Below are positions 43,493 through 52,038 of a stretch of DNA of 64,000 nucleotides, piece after piece (position 1 is the first letter of the stretch; each line of letters opens with the position of its first letter). Origin of the DNA: Nitrococcus mobilis Nb-231 (GTDB taxonomy: Bacteria > Pseudomonadota > Gammaproteobacteria > Nitrococcales > Nitrococcaceae). The notes under the pieces were generated by a model. The model did no database searches and was not told the origin of the DNA. It saw only the letters and a list, made by a program, of their open reading frames with translations. Location of the stretch: assembly GCF_000153205.1 (NCBI RefSeq), contig NZ_CH672427.1, positions 280,486 through 344,485 on the forward strand, written 5' to 3'. The position numbers and the translations under genes were made by a program.

Positions 43493-44638
43493 ATGCCCAT
43501 GCCGTTTAGGTCTCGATACACCGGCCTTATCGCTAAATACCACGACCGGCTGCCGCTCGCCGACGACGTTCGAGTCATCAGTCTGGGGGAGGGGAATACC
43601 CCGCTGATCCGACTCTGCAACCTGCCGCGCCAGTTGGCTCGGGGGGTTGACATCTATGTTAAGTACGAAGGCCTCAATCCAACGGGCTCTTTCAAGGACC
43701 GCGGCATGACGGTGGCGGTGACTCAAGCCGTCGCGGAGGGTTGCCGCGCGATCGTCTGCGCCTCTACGGGCAACACCTCCGCCTCGGCGGCGGCCTACGC
43801 AGCTCGCTGCGGAATGCGTGTTTTCGTGTTGATACCCGAGGGCAAGATTGCCATCGGCAAGCTGGCGCAGGCCATCATCCATGGCGCGGAAGTCCTGCAG
43901 GTTCGAGGCAACTTCGATGCCGGTATGCGCATCGTCCGAGAATTGGCCGAGGAGGGACCGATTACCTTGGTCAACTCTATCAACCCCTATCGACTGCAGG
44001 GCCAGAAGACTGCTGCGTTCGAGATCGTAGAGGAACTGGAGCGCGTGCCCGAATTTCACTGTTTGCCGGTCGGTAATGCCGGCAACATCACAGCCCACTG
44101 GATCGGCTACAGCGAACTCGCCCTCGGCCATAATGACCCGGGAACCCAGGCGTGCTCTTTTTGTGCTGGGCGCTGCCGCTTTACTTGCGCTATGGTTCGG
44201 GAGCGACCACGGATGATCGGATATCAGGCCGCGGGTGCCGCTCCCTTTCTGCGTGCTCAGATGATAGATGATCCGGAGACCGTCGCGACCGCAATCCGCA
44301 TCGGTCATCCGCAATCCTGGGAACAGGCCTGGGCGGCGAGCCGCGAGTCCGGCGGTTGGTTTGCCGAACTCACCGATCAGGAGATACTCGCCGCGCAGCG
44401 GCTACTCGCCGAACAGGAAGGGGTGTTCTGTGAGCCGGCCTCGGCCGCGTCCGTGGCAGGTTGCCTTCGGGATATCCAAACCGGGAAAATTCCCGAGGGC
44501 AGCACCGTCGTGTGCACCTTGACGGGTCACGGCCTTAAGGACCCAGATATTGCCAGCCGTGATGCATCGGCCGCCATGCGTACGCTCGAGGCGGATGTCG
44601 ATGTGGTTAAGCGGGTGATCTTGGATAAGCTGAGCTGA
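43493..44638 (+). CDS. thrC: Threonine synthase with a Cys-rich insertion
   Basis: ThrC converts O-phosphohomoserine to threonine with PLP. The 381-residue protein has the short-type pattern: [31 protein letters not shown] with the PLP Lys, [34 protein letters not shown] and [12 protein letters not shown]. Between GYSELA and [15 protein letters not shown] (residues about 208-236) stands a stretch with four cysteines, [15 protein letters not shown]. Relatives I remember have only a short loop there. The stretch is in frame and does not disturb flanking motifs, so the enzyme is probably active; metal binding is only a guess. It follows hom in an apparent operon. Confidence 0.93.
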   Translation: MPMPFRSRYTGLIAKYHDRLPLADDVRVISLGEGNTPLIRLCNLPRQLARGVDIYVKYEGLNPTGSFKDRGMTVAVTQAVAEGCRAIVCASTGNTSASAAAYAARCGMRVFVLIPEGKIAIGKLAQAIIHGAEVLQVRGNFDAGMRIVRELAEEGPITLVNSINPYRLQGQKTAAFEIVEELERVPEFHCLPVGNAGNITAHWIGYSELALGHNDPGTQACSFCAGRCRFTCAMVRERPRMIGYQAAGAAPFLRAQMIDDPETVATAIRIGHPQSWEQAWAASRESGGWFAELTDQEILAAQRLLAEQEGVFCEPASAASVAGCLRDIQTGKIPEGSTVVCTLTGHGLKDPDIASRDASAAMRTLEADVDVVKRVILDKLS

Positions 44639-44652
44639 TTCCTTTTTTGCCC

Positions 44653-45693
44653 ATGGTTGCGGCGGCGCCAGAGCTCCACATCATCGCGCCCACTCTGCTG
44701 GGCCCGCTCCCAAGAGGTGCTTTTCAGACCCAGGTTGAGGGGGTTCGCCCGTCGGCTCTGGAAACGCTGCTCACGCGGGGTCGTCTCAGTCGCTGCAGGC
44801 AGTCCGGAGAGCTGAGCGCCGTGTTAGCCGGGTTGCTCGGTCTCGAATCCTTGCCGGTCGGCCCGGTCGCCCTGCTGGGCATGGGTGGCGATCCTGGCGA
44901 GAGTTACTGGTTTCGCGCCGCACCCATTCATTTGTACCCGGACCGGGACCGTCTGCTGCTGCTTGCCGGCGCTCAGCTGCAGCCGCGCGAGGATGAGGCC
45001 CGAATACTAATCGATGAGTTCAATGCGCTATTCCAGGAAGACGACCTGGAGTTGGTAGCACAAGGCGGGGCATGGTTTCTGCGCACACCCCACGAGCCTG
45101 CGATCCAGACCCAGCCCCTGGAGCGTGTCTGCGGCCGCTATATGGATGAGTATCTACCGGTTGGTCCCCAGGCTCGAACTTGGATTGCCTTTCTCAACGA
45201 GGCCCAAATGCTGCTCCACAGCAGCGCGGTTAACCGCCGGCGCGAAGCGCGCGGTGAGTTGCCAATTAATGGTTTATGGCTCTGGGGTGGCGGTTATCTA
45301 CCCCGCTGCAAAAAATACTCTCTCATCGAAGCAGTCTATGCCGATGCCGCCGAGGCCTGCGGCGTTGCCAAACTGCTCGGCATCAAAGCGTTGCTACCGG
45401 CGGCCAAACGTCTGGCGCAGATCAAGACGACCGGAGGGCCGACATTGGCTGTATGGCTACGCTCGCAGGCCGCGCTGGTGCAAGGCGATATCGATCAGTG
45501 GTGGCAGGCCTTGGCCGCCTTTGAGGAGAGTTGGGCCGCGGACGCCTTAGTGGCCCTGCGTACTGGGGCCTGGCGGGCCGTGCATTTGTATCCTGGCTCC
45601 GGGCAGTCCTGGCGCATCACGGCGGCTGATCTGCGCCGTTTCTGGCGGCGTCGGCGCGCGTTTACCCACTGGGTTACGGAAGAACAGATGTAG
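44653..45693 (+). CDS. RpfE-like conserved protein (COG4255 type)
   Basis: The roughly 346-residue protein resembles the RpfE-type proteins found beside recJ in Xanthomonas and many gammaproteobacteria, sometimes labelled phosphoglycerate mutase-like. Conserved stretches include GLESLPVGPVALLGMGGDPG, YWFRAAPIHLYPDRD, WIAFLNEAQMLLHSSAVN and NGLWLWGGGYLP. ATG 44653 is preferred to an upstream TTG. No catalytic role is proven. Its position just before recJ supports the assignment. Confidence 0.75.
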   Translation: MVAAAPELHIIAPTLLGPLPRGAFQTQVEGVRPSALETLLTRGRLSRCRQSGELSAVLAGLLGLESLPVGPVALLGMGGDPGESYWFRAAPIHLYPDRDRLLLLAGAQLQPREDEARILIDEFNALFQEDDLELVAQGGAWFLRTPHEPAIQTQPLERVCGRYMDEYLPVGPQARTWIAFLNEAQMLLHSSAVNRRREARGELPINGLWLWGGGYLPRCKKYSLIEAVYADAAEACGVAKLLGIKALLPAAKRLAQIKTTGGPTLAVWLRSQAALVQGDIDQWWQALAAFEESWAADALVALRTGAWRAVHLYPGSGQSWRITAADLRRFWRRRRAFTHWVTEEQM

Positions 45694-45703
45694 GGTCTAA
45701 GCC

Positions 45704-47443
45704 ATGGTTACTTGGACTATCCGCCGTCGGCCCATTCCCGCAATGATCGAGCAGTTGCCGCAGAATCTGCATCCAGTATTGCGTCGGGTCTATGCGGCGC
45801 GCAACGTGTGCGGGCCGGCCGATCTCGAACACGGGTTAAATGAGCTGCATCCACCCCATCTGCTATCGAATGTCGATACAGCGGCGGAGCTGCTGGCTGG
45901 GATTCTCATGGCGCAAGGGCGGATCCTGATCGTCGGTGATTTCGATGCCGACGGGGCTACAAGTACGGCCTTGGCAATCCGAGCCTTGCGGGCCATGGGG
46001 GCGAAGGCGGTCGACTACCTTGTGCCGAATCGATTTGATTTCGGTTATGGCCTGAGTCCGGAGATCGTGCAGGTGGCGCAAGCACATCGTCCGGATGTCA
46101 TCATTACGGTCGATAATGGGATATCGAGTCTTGCGGGGGTTGCTGCGGCCAACGCCGCCGGCATCCAGGTGGTGGTCACCGATCACCACTTGCCAGGTCC
46201 TCAGCTGCCGGATGCAGCGGTTATCGTCAACCCCAACCTGCCGGGCGATCCGTTTCCGAGCAAGTCGCTTGCAGGGGTGGGCGTGATTTTTTATGTCATG
46301 TTGGCGTTGCGTACGTATCTGCGCGCAGCGGGTTGGTTCACGAGCCGCGGAATTGCGGAGCCCAATCTTGCGCAACTGCTGGACCTCGTCGCCTTGGGCA
46401 CGGTGGCGGATATGGCCGTGCTGGACCGCAATAATCGGATTCTATTGGAGCAGGGGTTGCGGCGCATGCGCGCCGGTCAGGCTTGTCCTGGAATCCTCGC
46501 TTTGCTTGCGGTGGCGGGGCGGACATGCCATCGGCTGGTGGCCGCTGATCTCGGGTTTGCAGTGGGTCCACGGTTAAATGCTGCCGGTCGTCTTGAGGAC
46601 ATGTCGAGGGGAGTCGAGTGTTTGCTCACCGATTGTCCGCAGAGCGCTTCGACGATCGCTCGGGAACTGGATGCTCTCAATCGACAGCGTCGAGCGATCG
46701 AGCGGGAAATGCAGGAGCAGGCGCTGGCAAGTCTGGAAGTTTTGCAGAACGAGTTTGCGACGGCGAGCTTGCCGCGGGGTTTGTGCTTGCTCGATGCGGG
46801 TTGGCATCAGGGTGTAATCGGCATCCTGGCTTCCCGGATCAAGCAGCGCTTGCACCGGCCGGTGATCGCTTTTGCACCGGCTGCTGACGGAAATCTGCGT
46901 GGCTCGGCGCGTTCTGTTCCAGGATTGCATATTCGTGATCTATTGGAGCGCGTCAGTAGCCGAAATCCGGGCTTGATCGTTAAATTCGGCGGGCATGCCA
47001 TGGCCGCCGGTTTGACGCTGCATGAGGGCGATTACGAGCGGTTTCGTTTAGCCTTTGAAGCGACGGTGACGGAAATGGCCTCGGAGGAGATATTCGAGCG
47101 CATTGTCCTTACCGATGGCGAGCTTGAACCGGACCAGTTGGATCTGTCATTAGCGCAGACGCTGCGCGTGGCCGGGCCTTGGGGGCAAGGCTTTCCGGAG
47201 CCGGTGTTCGATGGGGTGTTCGCAGTCGTCGACCGGCGCATCGTGGGCGAGGAGCATGTCCGGTTTCGTTTACAGGCGTTTCAGAACGAAACGATGCTGA
47301 ACGCCATCGCCTTCAGCGCCGCTCGACATGGTTGGGATAAAGTGCAGGGTGTCGTGCGGCTCGCTTTCCGGCTCGATGTCAACGAGTTTCGCGGTCGGCA
47401 ATCGCTCCAGCTAGTGATCGAGCACCTGGAGCCAGCGTCCTGA
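45704..47443 (+). CDS. recJ: Single-stranded-DNA-specific exonuclease RecJ
   Basis: RecJ is a 5'-3' ssDNA exonuclease acting in recombination, mismatch and base excision repair. The 579-residue product has the DHH-family motifs: ILIVGDFDADGATSTA, VDNGISSLAG, VVTDHHLPGPQLPDAAVIVN, LVALGTVADMAVLDRNNR and LNAAGRLEDMSRGVECLLT. The DHHA1 domain has GWHQGVIGILASRIK and RGSARSVPGLHIRDLL, with VKFGGHAMAAGLTL. A C-terminal OB domain completes it. The last 33 bases overlap the convergent gene on the other strand. Confidence 0.97.
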   Translation: MVTWTIRRRPIPAMIEQLPQNLHPVLRRVYAARNVCGPADLEHGLNELHPPHLLSNVDTAAELLAGILMAQGRILIVGDFDADGATSTALAIRALRAMGAKAVDYLVPNRFDFGYGLSPEIVQVAQAHRPDVIITVDNGISSLAGVAAANAAGIQVVVTDHHLPGPQLPDAAVIVNPNLPGDPFPSKSLAGVGVIFYVMLALRTYLRAAGWFTSRGIAEPNLAQLLDLVALGTVADMAVLDRNNRILLEQGLRRMRAGQACPGILALLAVAGRTCHRLVAADLGFAVGPRLNAAGRLEDMSRGVECLLTDCPQSASTIARELDALNRQRRAIEREMQEQALASLEVLQNEFATASLPRGLCLLDAGWHQGVIGILASRIKQRLHRPVIAFAPAADGNLRGSARSVPGLHIRDLLERVSSRNPGLIVKFGGHAMAAGLTLHEGDYERFRLAFEATVTEMASEEIFERIVLTDGELEPDQLDLSLAQTLRVAGPWGQGFPEPVFDGVFAVVDRRIVGEEHVRFRLQAFQNETMLNAIAFSAARHGWDKVQGVVRLAFRLDVNEFRGRQSLQLVIEHLEPAS

Positions 47444-48061
47444 GCAATCGATCGCCCGAGCCTTATTCGAGGTGGGTAAGTGCAGGATTTCCAGCTGCGC
47501 CACCCCCGCCGTCGCGAAAAAACGCTGCCAGGCCTCGAGCCGGGCGTTGAGTCGTCCGGTGTTAGGCTGAGGGAGGGTCACGACCGCGATTCGGCGACCG
47601 CTAAGCAGGCGTTGCAGATCGAGATCGATGGCGGGCGGATCGGCGGCAGTCAGTGCGCCGACGATGAAGTATCGGTTCGCCCGGCGACGGTCGGAATTGG
47701 ACGCTGCGGCGAGTCGGGTAAGGATCTGAGCCAGACTGGGCCAGTCAGTGGGCTCCGCGCTCGCCAGAACCTGATTGAGCAATCTCCGAGTGGCAATTAA
47801 TACGGCGGCGCGTACGCCCGGTCGGCGCTGCGCGGTGAACGCGGCAAGCCGATTCACTGCAGCGCTTGCATCTAGCGCAGGTATGATTATCTCGAGTGTG
47901 TCGCCGGGTTTGAGATCGAGCAGGATCTTATCAAGGCAGCGATCGCTCGCTGAGCCGAGGCCGGCACGCACCCAAGCCGCATCCACTAGCACGGTGACCG
48001 CGTGCGTATTCTGGGATAAGCCCATGACGATGGCGGCCATTAGTATGGAGGTCGTGCGCAT
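47411..48061 (-). CDS. Unrecognised exported protein
   Basis: I do not recognise this protein. From ATG 48061 it has 216 residues (a GTG at 48079 is an alternative start). It begins with a likely signal peptide (MRTTSILMAAIVMGLSQNTHA), followed by VTVLVDAAWVRAGLGSASDR and alternating strands and helices such as DTLEIIIPALDAS and RIAVVTLPQPNTGR. These loosely resemble a vWA-like or Rossmann layout without a clear MIDAS motif. It follows the membrane protein gene at 48177-49658 on the same strand and probably forms a two-gene unit with it. It overlaps the end of recJ by 33 bp, tail to tail. Confidence 0.6.
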   Translation of the reverse strand: MRTTSILMAAIVMGLSQNTHAVTVLVDAAWVRAGLGSASDRCLDKILLDLKPGDTLEIIIPALDASAAVNRLAAFTAQRRPGVRAAVLIATRRLLNQVLASAEPTDWPSLAQILTRLAAASNSDRRRANRYFIVGALTAADPPAIDLDLQRLLSGRRIAVVTLPQPNTGRLNARLEAWQRFFATAGVAQLEILHLPTSNKARAIDCSGRWLQVLDH

Positions 48062-48176
48062 GAGCTGACCAGTCAGCACGAGCCGTAAGGTTCCAGAGAC
48101 GGTTGGCTCGCTTCCGGGCGCGCTGCTTTCTCATGCGCTGCGAGCGCAAACCCACCTCTCCGCTTCCAGCAAGGCC

Positions 48177-49658
48177 TCATTGTTGCACTTGCCGCTTTGA
48201 GAGAGTCCCCCGGGCTTTTCCCTCCGCTTCCTTATCGAAGTAGCTCGTATCGCCTGTCATGCGATTGTGCCACACATGCAGCCACCATGATTCGAGCCGT
48301 AATGGCATGAAGATGAGCAGATCATAGGCTTGATTCAGAAAGCGGCCCATTCCAAGGCTGAGGACGGCACCTAAATGGCAGAACTCCCCGGCGGCTGTGA
48401 GACTCAACGCCAAAGCGCTGCCCAGAACGAATCGTCCGGATTGCAAGACACTTTGCAAGGGGATCGCAACAACGCCTAGGAGGAAGCCGAGACCGAGCGC
48501 TAGAGCCGAGTGCGTCAGCGCCGGAATCCAATGGAATTCGGGCCCCGGGAAGCTGGCCTGCCCCGCTTGCAGGAGTTCAACGAGCGCGATGTCTTGGTGG
48601 ATGAGATAATCGCGCGTCCAAGCCAATGCCACAGTTGCCGAGACTGTGAGCAGGAAAGCAGTTGAGGCGGCTACCCGCAGTCGGTTCCGTATGTGTGGCT
48701 CCAAGGCCGCAACCGCGGGTAATAAGTGTGTTACGGCCATGCTCTCCAATACCAGTGCGCCGGCTGTTATTTCGGTTAACAGCATGGCCGCTGCAGTCAC
48801 GTTGTAAAAAGGAATTCCAATCACCGCGTCGGTACCGTTAGTGATCTCGGCGAGCGGTCGCGCGATCAGTTGAAAGGCGACCACTGCGACGGGGACCACT
48901 GCAGTGAGCAAGGCGATCGCACTGAGAAAGCGCACGCTGGCGGCATTGGCAATTTTTTTTATGGGAGATTCTGCGTGCTGGCTTTGGAGACGCAGCATGG
49001 CCCGATCGATTCGCCGGGAGCGACGATTGAGCTCGGCAATGGTTGCCTCCAGGCTGCCAAGCCGACGCTCCACCATGCGCCAATAGGGCTGCATGCGGGC
49101 CAGGAGGCGATGGCGGCGGTGCTGGGCCGTCCTATATTCCAGCAGCGCCTGATGAGCGGCCCGATCCAGGGTGTTGGTTAAGTCTTCTAGAATGCGCTGA
49201 ACGGCTGGGTCGTTGCGCCCAGGGCTATGGGTGAGGGTCGATACGGCCTCAAGCCATTCCGGTGGGCGGGGCGAAGGGGGCACCGATTCCCGATAATCTT
49301 GCTCGACGCGGGTAATCTGTTCACCTAAGCGCCGGGACAAGCTGGGGAAGGTGGCAAGCTCACGCTCGACGCCAAGCGCGACCCGACGGAATTCACGATC
49401 CAGTGATCGCTTAGCTTGATTACGGGCCAATGCGAGTAGATAGCTGCGATTGCGCCGGCGCACGAAGGTGCCGGCCGCTATCAGACGGCGCGCGAACTGC
49501 CGCAGTTGCCGTGCCAGCAGACGGCAGGTGGTTTGAATTAGGGTTTGGGCGCGTTTGCGTGCTAGATAGAGCACCCCTAGCAGGAAGATGAGCCACATCA
49601 GCAGCGATAATACGGTGGATTCTGCCCATAATAGTGTCAGCAATATGCTTGATTCCAT
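48177..49658 (-). CDS. Unrecognised multi-pass membrane protein
   Basis: The 493-residue protein has an N-terminal membrane helix (TVLSLLMWLIFLLGVLYLA) and a long basic, Arg-rich cytoplasmic-type helical segment (about 35-235, for example RRNRSYLLALARNQAKRSL). Six or more further membrane helices lie between 245 and 455, and the tail is polar. No enzyme motif is visible. The coiled, charged first half followed by a membrane domain suggests a scaffold or transport role, but this is inference. Its only same-strand neighbour is the exported protein downstream, 115 bp away. Confidence 0.65.
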   Translation of the reverse strand: MESSILLTLLWAESTVLSLLMWLIFLLGVLYLARKRAQTLIQTTCRLLARQLRQFARRLIAAGTFVRRRNRSYLLALARNQAKRSLDREFRRVALGVERELATFPSLSRRLGEQITRVEQDYRESVPPSPRPPEWLEAVSTLTHSPGRNDPAVQRILEDLTNTLDRAAHQALLEYRTAQHRRHRLLARMQPYWRMVERRLGSLEATIAELNRRSRRIDRAMLRLQSQHAESPIKKIANAASVRFLSAIALLTAVVPVAVVAFQLIARPLAEITNGTDAVIGIPFYNVTAAAMLLTEITAGALVLESMAVTHLLPAVAALEPHIRNRLRVAASTAFLLTVSATVALAWTRDYLIHQDIALVELLQAGQASFPGPEFHWIPALTHSALALGLGFLLGVVAIPLQSVLQSGRFVLGSALALSLTAAGEFCHLGAVLSLGMGRFLNQAYDLLIFMPLRLESWWLHVWHNRMTGDTSYFDKEAEGKARGTLSKRQVQQ

Positions 49659-49929
49659 AGCTGTGCGCTATCCAGCCGACCCAAAGTGCATGATCTAATG
49701 ATTCTGGGTGTCCTTAACCCGTGAGGTAGGGCGAGCGAGGGTCTGGCTTCTCTCCTGCCTCATCCCACCACCCCATGCAGCGCGGCGAGGCGACGCTGAC
49801 CAGCAGCTCGATCCACAGTGTAGGTTCGCTGCGCCGCGGCTGAAGTGACGGGATTCAAACTCCGAGCATTCACGATGTGAACGGCCCTGCTGGCATTGGC
49901 CGGTGCGTGTTCGCCGCAATCGGTGGTTC

Positions 49930-52032
49930 TCAGTTGAAGTTCGCTTGCGACCAGTTACTGCGCGGAGTTTGCGCTCTGAGTACCCGCATGTCGGTGGCGA
50001 TCCGTGCCGCCTCCTTTAGTAGGGTGTCCGGCAGCTCGTCTTCATCGATTTCGTCGAGAGACTGAATCGACGGCTGGTCAGATGCACGCAGCAACTGATT
50101 GATCGCAGCAAGCCGGGTCTGCTCCGAGTGCTCACGCTGTTGCCGCCGAATCTTCTCGTTGAGTGAGACCTCAGTGCGCGCCCGCTGCGTGCGCAGCTGT
50201 CGGTATTCATCCGTTACAGCCTGCAGTCCAGGATCAGTAGCCATGCGCACGGCATGCTGCTTTTCCAAGCTTGCCAGCCACCGTTGAACATCGCCGGCCG
50301 GCTGGAAGCGCACCGGTGCAATACGATCCCACGGCAGCGCAAACGGTTCGGCCATTTCACCAACGCGGTTGTCGTTGGTGACCGCAGGCAGAGCAATGTC
50401 AGGTTTGACGCCGACTCGCTGGGTGCTCTCTCCCGTAATACGATAAAATTTTGCGATGGTCAGCTTGAGGCGCCCGCCCGGGGAGTCCTGTTCATCGAGC
50501 TCAAGGCGACCCAAGTCGATCATGCTTTGAACCGTGCCCTTGCCGAAGGTCTGATCGCCGATGATGAGACCGCGGCCATAATCCTGAATCGCGGCCGCGA
50601 AGATCTCGGATGCAGAGGCGCTGAATCGGTCCACCATGACCACCAGTGGACCTTGGTAGGCGACGGTATGCCCATCGTTGTCGCGGAGCACCTCACGTTC
50701 GCCCGTTCGGCGGCGCACTTGGACTACAGGCCCATCCTCGATGAACAAACCCGTCGTCTTGGTGGCTTCCTGCAAAGAACCACCGGCGTTGCCGCGCAGA
50801 TCGATTACTAAGCCATCGATGCCTTGCTGCACCAGCTCGTTCAATAGCTTGTGGACATCACGGGTGGTGCTGCGATAATCCTTGCCACCCAGTCGGGCCG
50901 CCTGGAAGTCGATGTAGAAGGCCGGTATTTTAATGACCCCAATATGGTACTCACGGTCGTTGTGAGGGATCGGCAGGCGCTCGGACTGCGCGGCTTGTTC
51001 CTTTAGTTGAATGCGATTGCGCACCAGCTGCACCACCTTGGGTGTGGCGTTGGCTCCGCCTTTGGCCGGAAGTACTTGTAACCGAACGGTCGTTGCGGCG
51101 GGGCCGCGAATCAGTTCGACCACGTCCCCGAGTCGCCATCCGACCACGTCCTGGATCGTACCCTTATTTTGGCCGACGCCGATGATCTTGTCGCCTGGGG
51201 CGAGCTGCCCGCTCTTGGCGGCCGGCCCGCCCGGAATAAGCTCGACCACCTCAGTGTGGTCGCCTTCGCTGCGCAGCAATGCCCCGACACCCTCCAATGA
51301 CAGACTCATGTTGATATCGAAGTTCTCCGAGCTGCGGGGCGAGAGATAACTGCTGTGTGGATCGAAAGCGCCGGCCCAGGCATTCATATATATTTGGAAA
51401 ACGTCCTCTTCATGGAACTGAGCGACGCTGCGTGCCATGCGCTGGTAGCGGTCGCGCAGCGTCGAGCGAATCTCCGCTGCGTCTTTTCCGGTGAGTTTTA
51501 ACGTGAGCGCATCGTTTTTCACCCGCTTGCGCCAGATCCGGTCGAGCCGAGCCTCATCCGCCGCCCATGGGGCTTTGGAACGATCGAGATCGAAGGTTTC
51601 GTCGGTGGTGAACTCAAATGGTTTGGCGAGTTCGGTGACGGCGAACTGGCTGCGTTCCTTGACCCGCTGGCGATAGACATCGAAGATGTCAAACGCGGGT
51701 GTTATTTCGCCTTCGCGCAGCAGATCATCCAAACGGGTGCGGTATTGGGAGTAGCGTGCCAGATCGCTCGCTAGAAAATAGTAGCGTTGCGGATCCAGCG
51801 CGGTGAAATACGCGGTATACACCTGGCGGGAGAGCGTGTCATCGAGGGGCTGATTGCGGTAGTGATATTGCGCTAAAAAAGCGCCGATCATTTGCTCGGC
51901 ATACGCGAAATGCGAGTCCGGTCGCGGCGAGGGCGGATTCGTCAACGCCAACACCCCGTAGCCGGCAAGCAAAAAGCTTGCTAGCGCAATTGGCAACCAG
52001 CGCCATAAGGATGGTACCCGGCTTATCGTCAT
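49930..52032 (-). CDS. prc: Tail-specific carboxy-terminal protease (Prc/Tsp)
   Basis: Prc is a periplasmic serine protease that trims C-termini, degrades tagged proteins and, with NlpI, the endopeptidase MepS. The 700-residue precursor has a signal anchor (LPIALASFLLAGYGVLAL). An N-terminal domain, a PDZ domain (about 240-325, with ELIPGGPAAKSGQLAPGD), and the S41 core with DGLVIDLRGNAGGSL follow. VDRFSASASEIFAAAIQDYG carries the catalytic Ser and GDQTFGKGTVQ the Lys. A DUF3340-like C-terminal domain follows. It starts six bases after pepN, so they form one operon. Confidence 0.96.
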   Translation of the reverse strand: MTISRVPSLWRWLPIALASFLLAGYGVLALTNPPSPRPDSHFAYAEQMIGAFLAQYHYRNQPLDDTLSRQVYTAYFTALDPQRYYFLASDLARYSQYRTRLDDLLREGEITPAFDIFDVYRQRVKERSQFAVTELAKPFEFTTDETFDLDRSKAPWAADEARLDRIWRKRVKNDALTLKLTGKDAAEIRSTLRDRYQRMARSVAQFHEEDVFQIYMNAWAGAFDPHSSYLSPRSSENFDINMSLSLEGVGALLRSEGDHTEVVELIPGGPAAKSGQLAPGDKIIGVGQNKGTIQDVVGWRLGDVVELIRGPAATTVRLQVLPAKGGANATPKVVQLVRNRIQLKEQAAQSERLPIPHNDREYHIGVIKIPAFYIDFQAARLGGKDYRSTTRDVHKLLNELVQQGIDGLVIDLRGNAGGSLQEATKTTGLFIEDGPVVQVRRRTGEREVLRDNDGHTVAYQGPLVVMVDRFSASASEIFAAAIQDYGRGLIIGDQTFGKGTVQSMIDLGRLELDEQDSPGGRLKLTIAKFYRITGESTQRVGVKPDIALPAVTNDNRVGEMAEPFALPWDRIAPVRFQPAGDVQRWLASLEKQHAVRMATDPGLQAVTDEYRQLRTQRARTEVSLNEKIRRQQREHSEQTRLAAINQLLRASDQPSIQSLDEIDEDELPDTLLKEAARIATDMRVLRAQTPRSNWSQANFN

Positions 52033-52038
52033 CCCCGT

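Noticed and set aside
49845..49870. GGGATTCAAACTCC, recalling a tRNA T-arm
   Set aside because: The flanking bases do not pair and no anticodon arm or acceptor stem is present.
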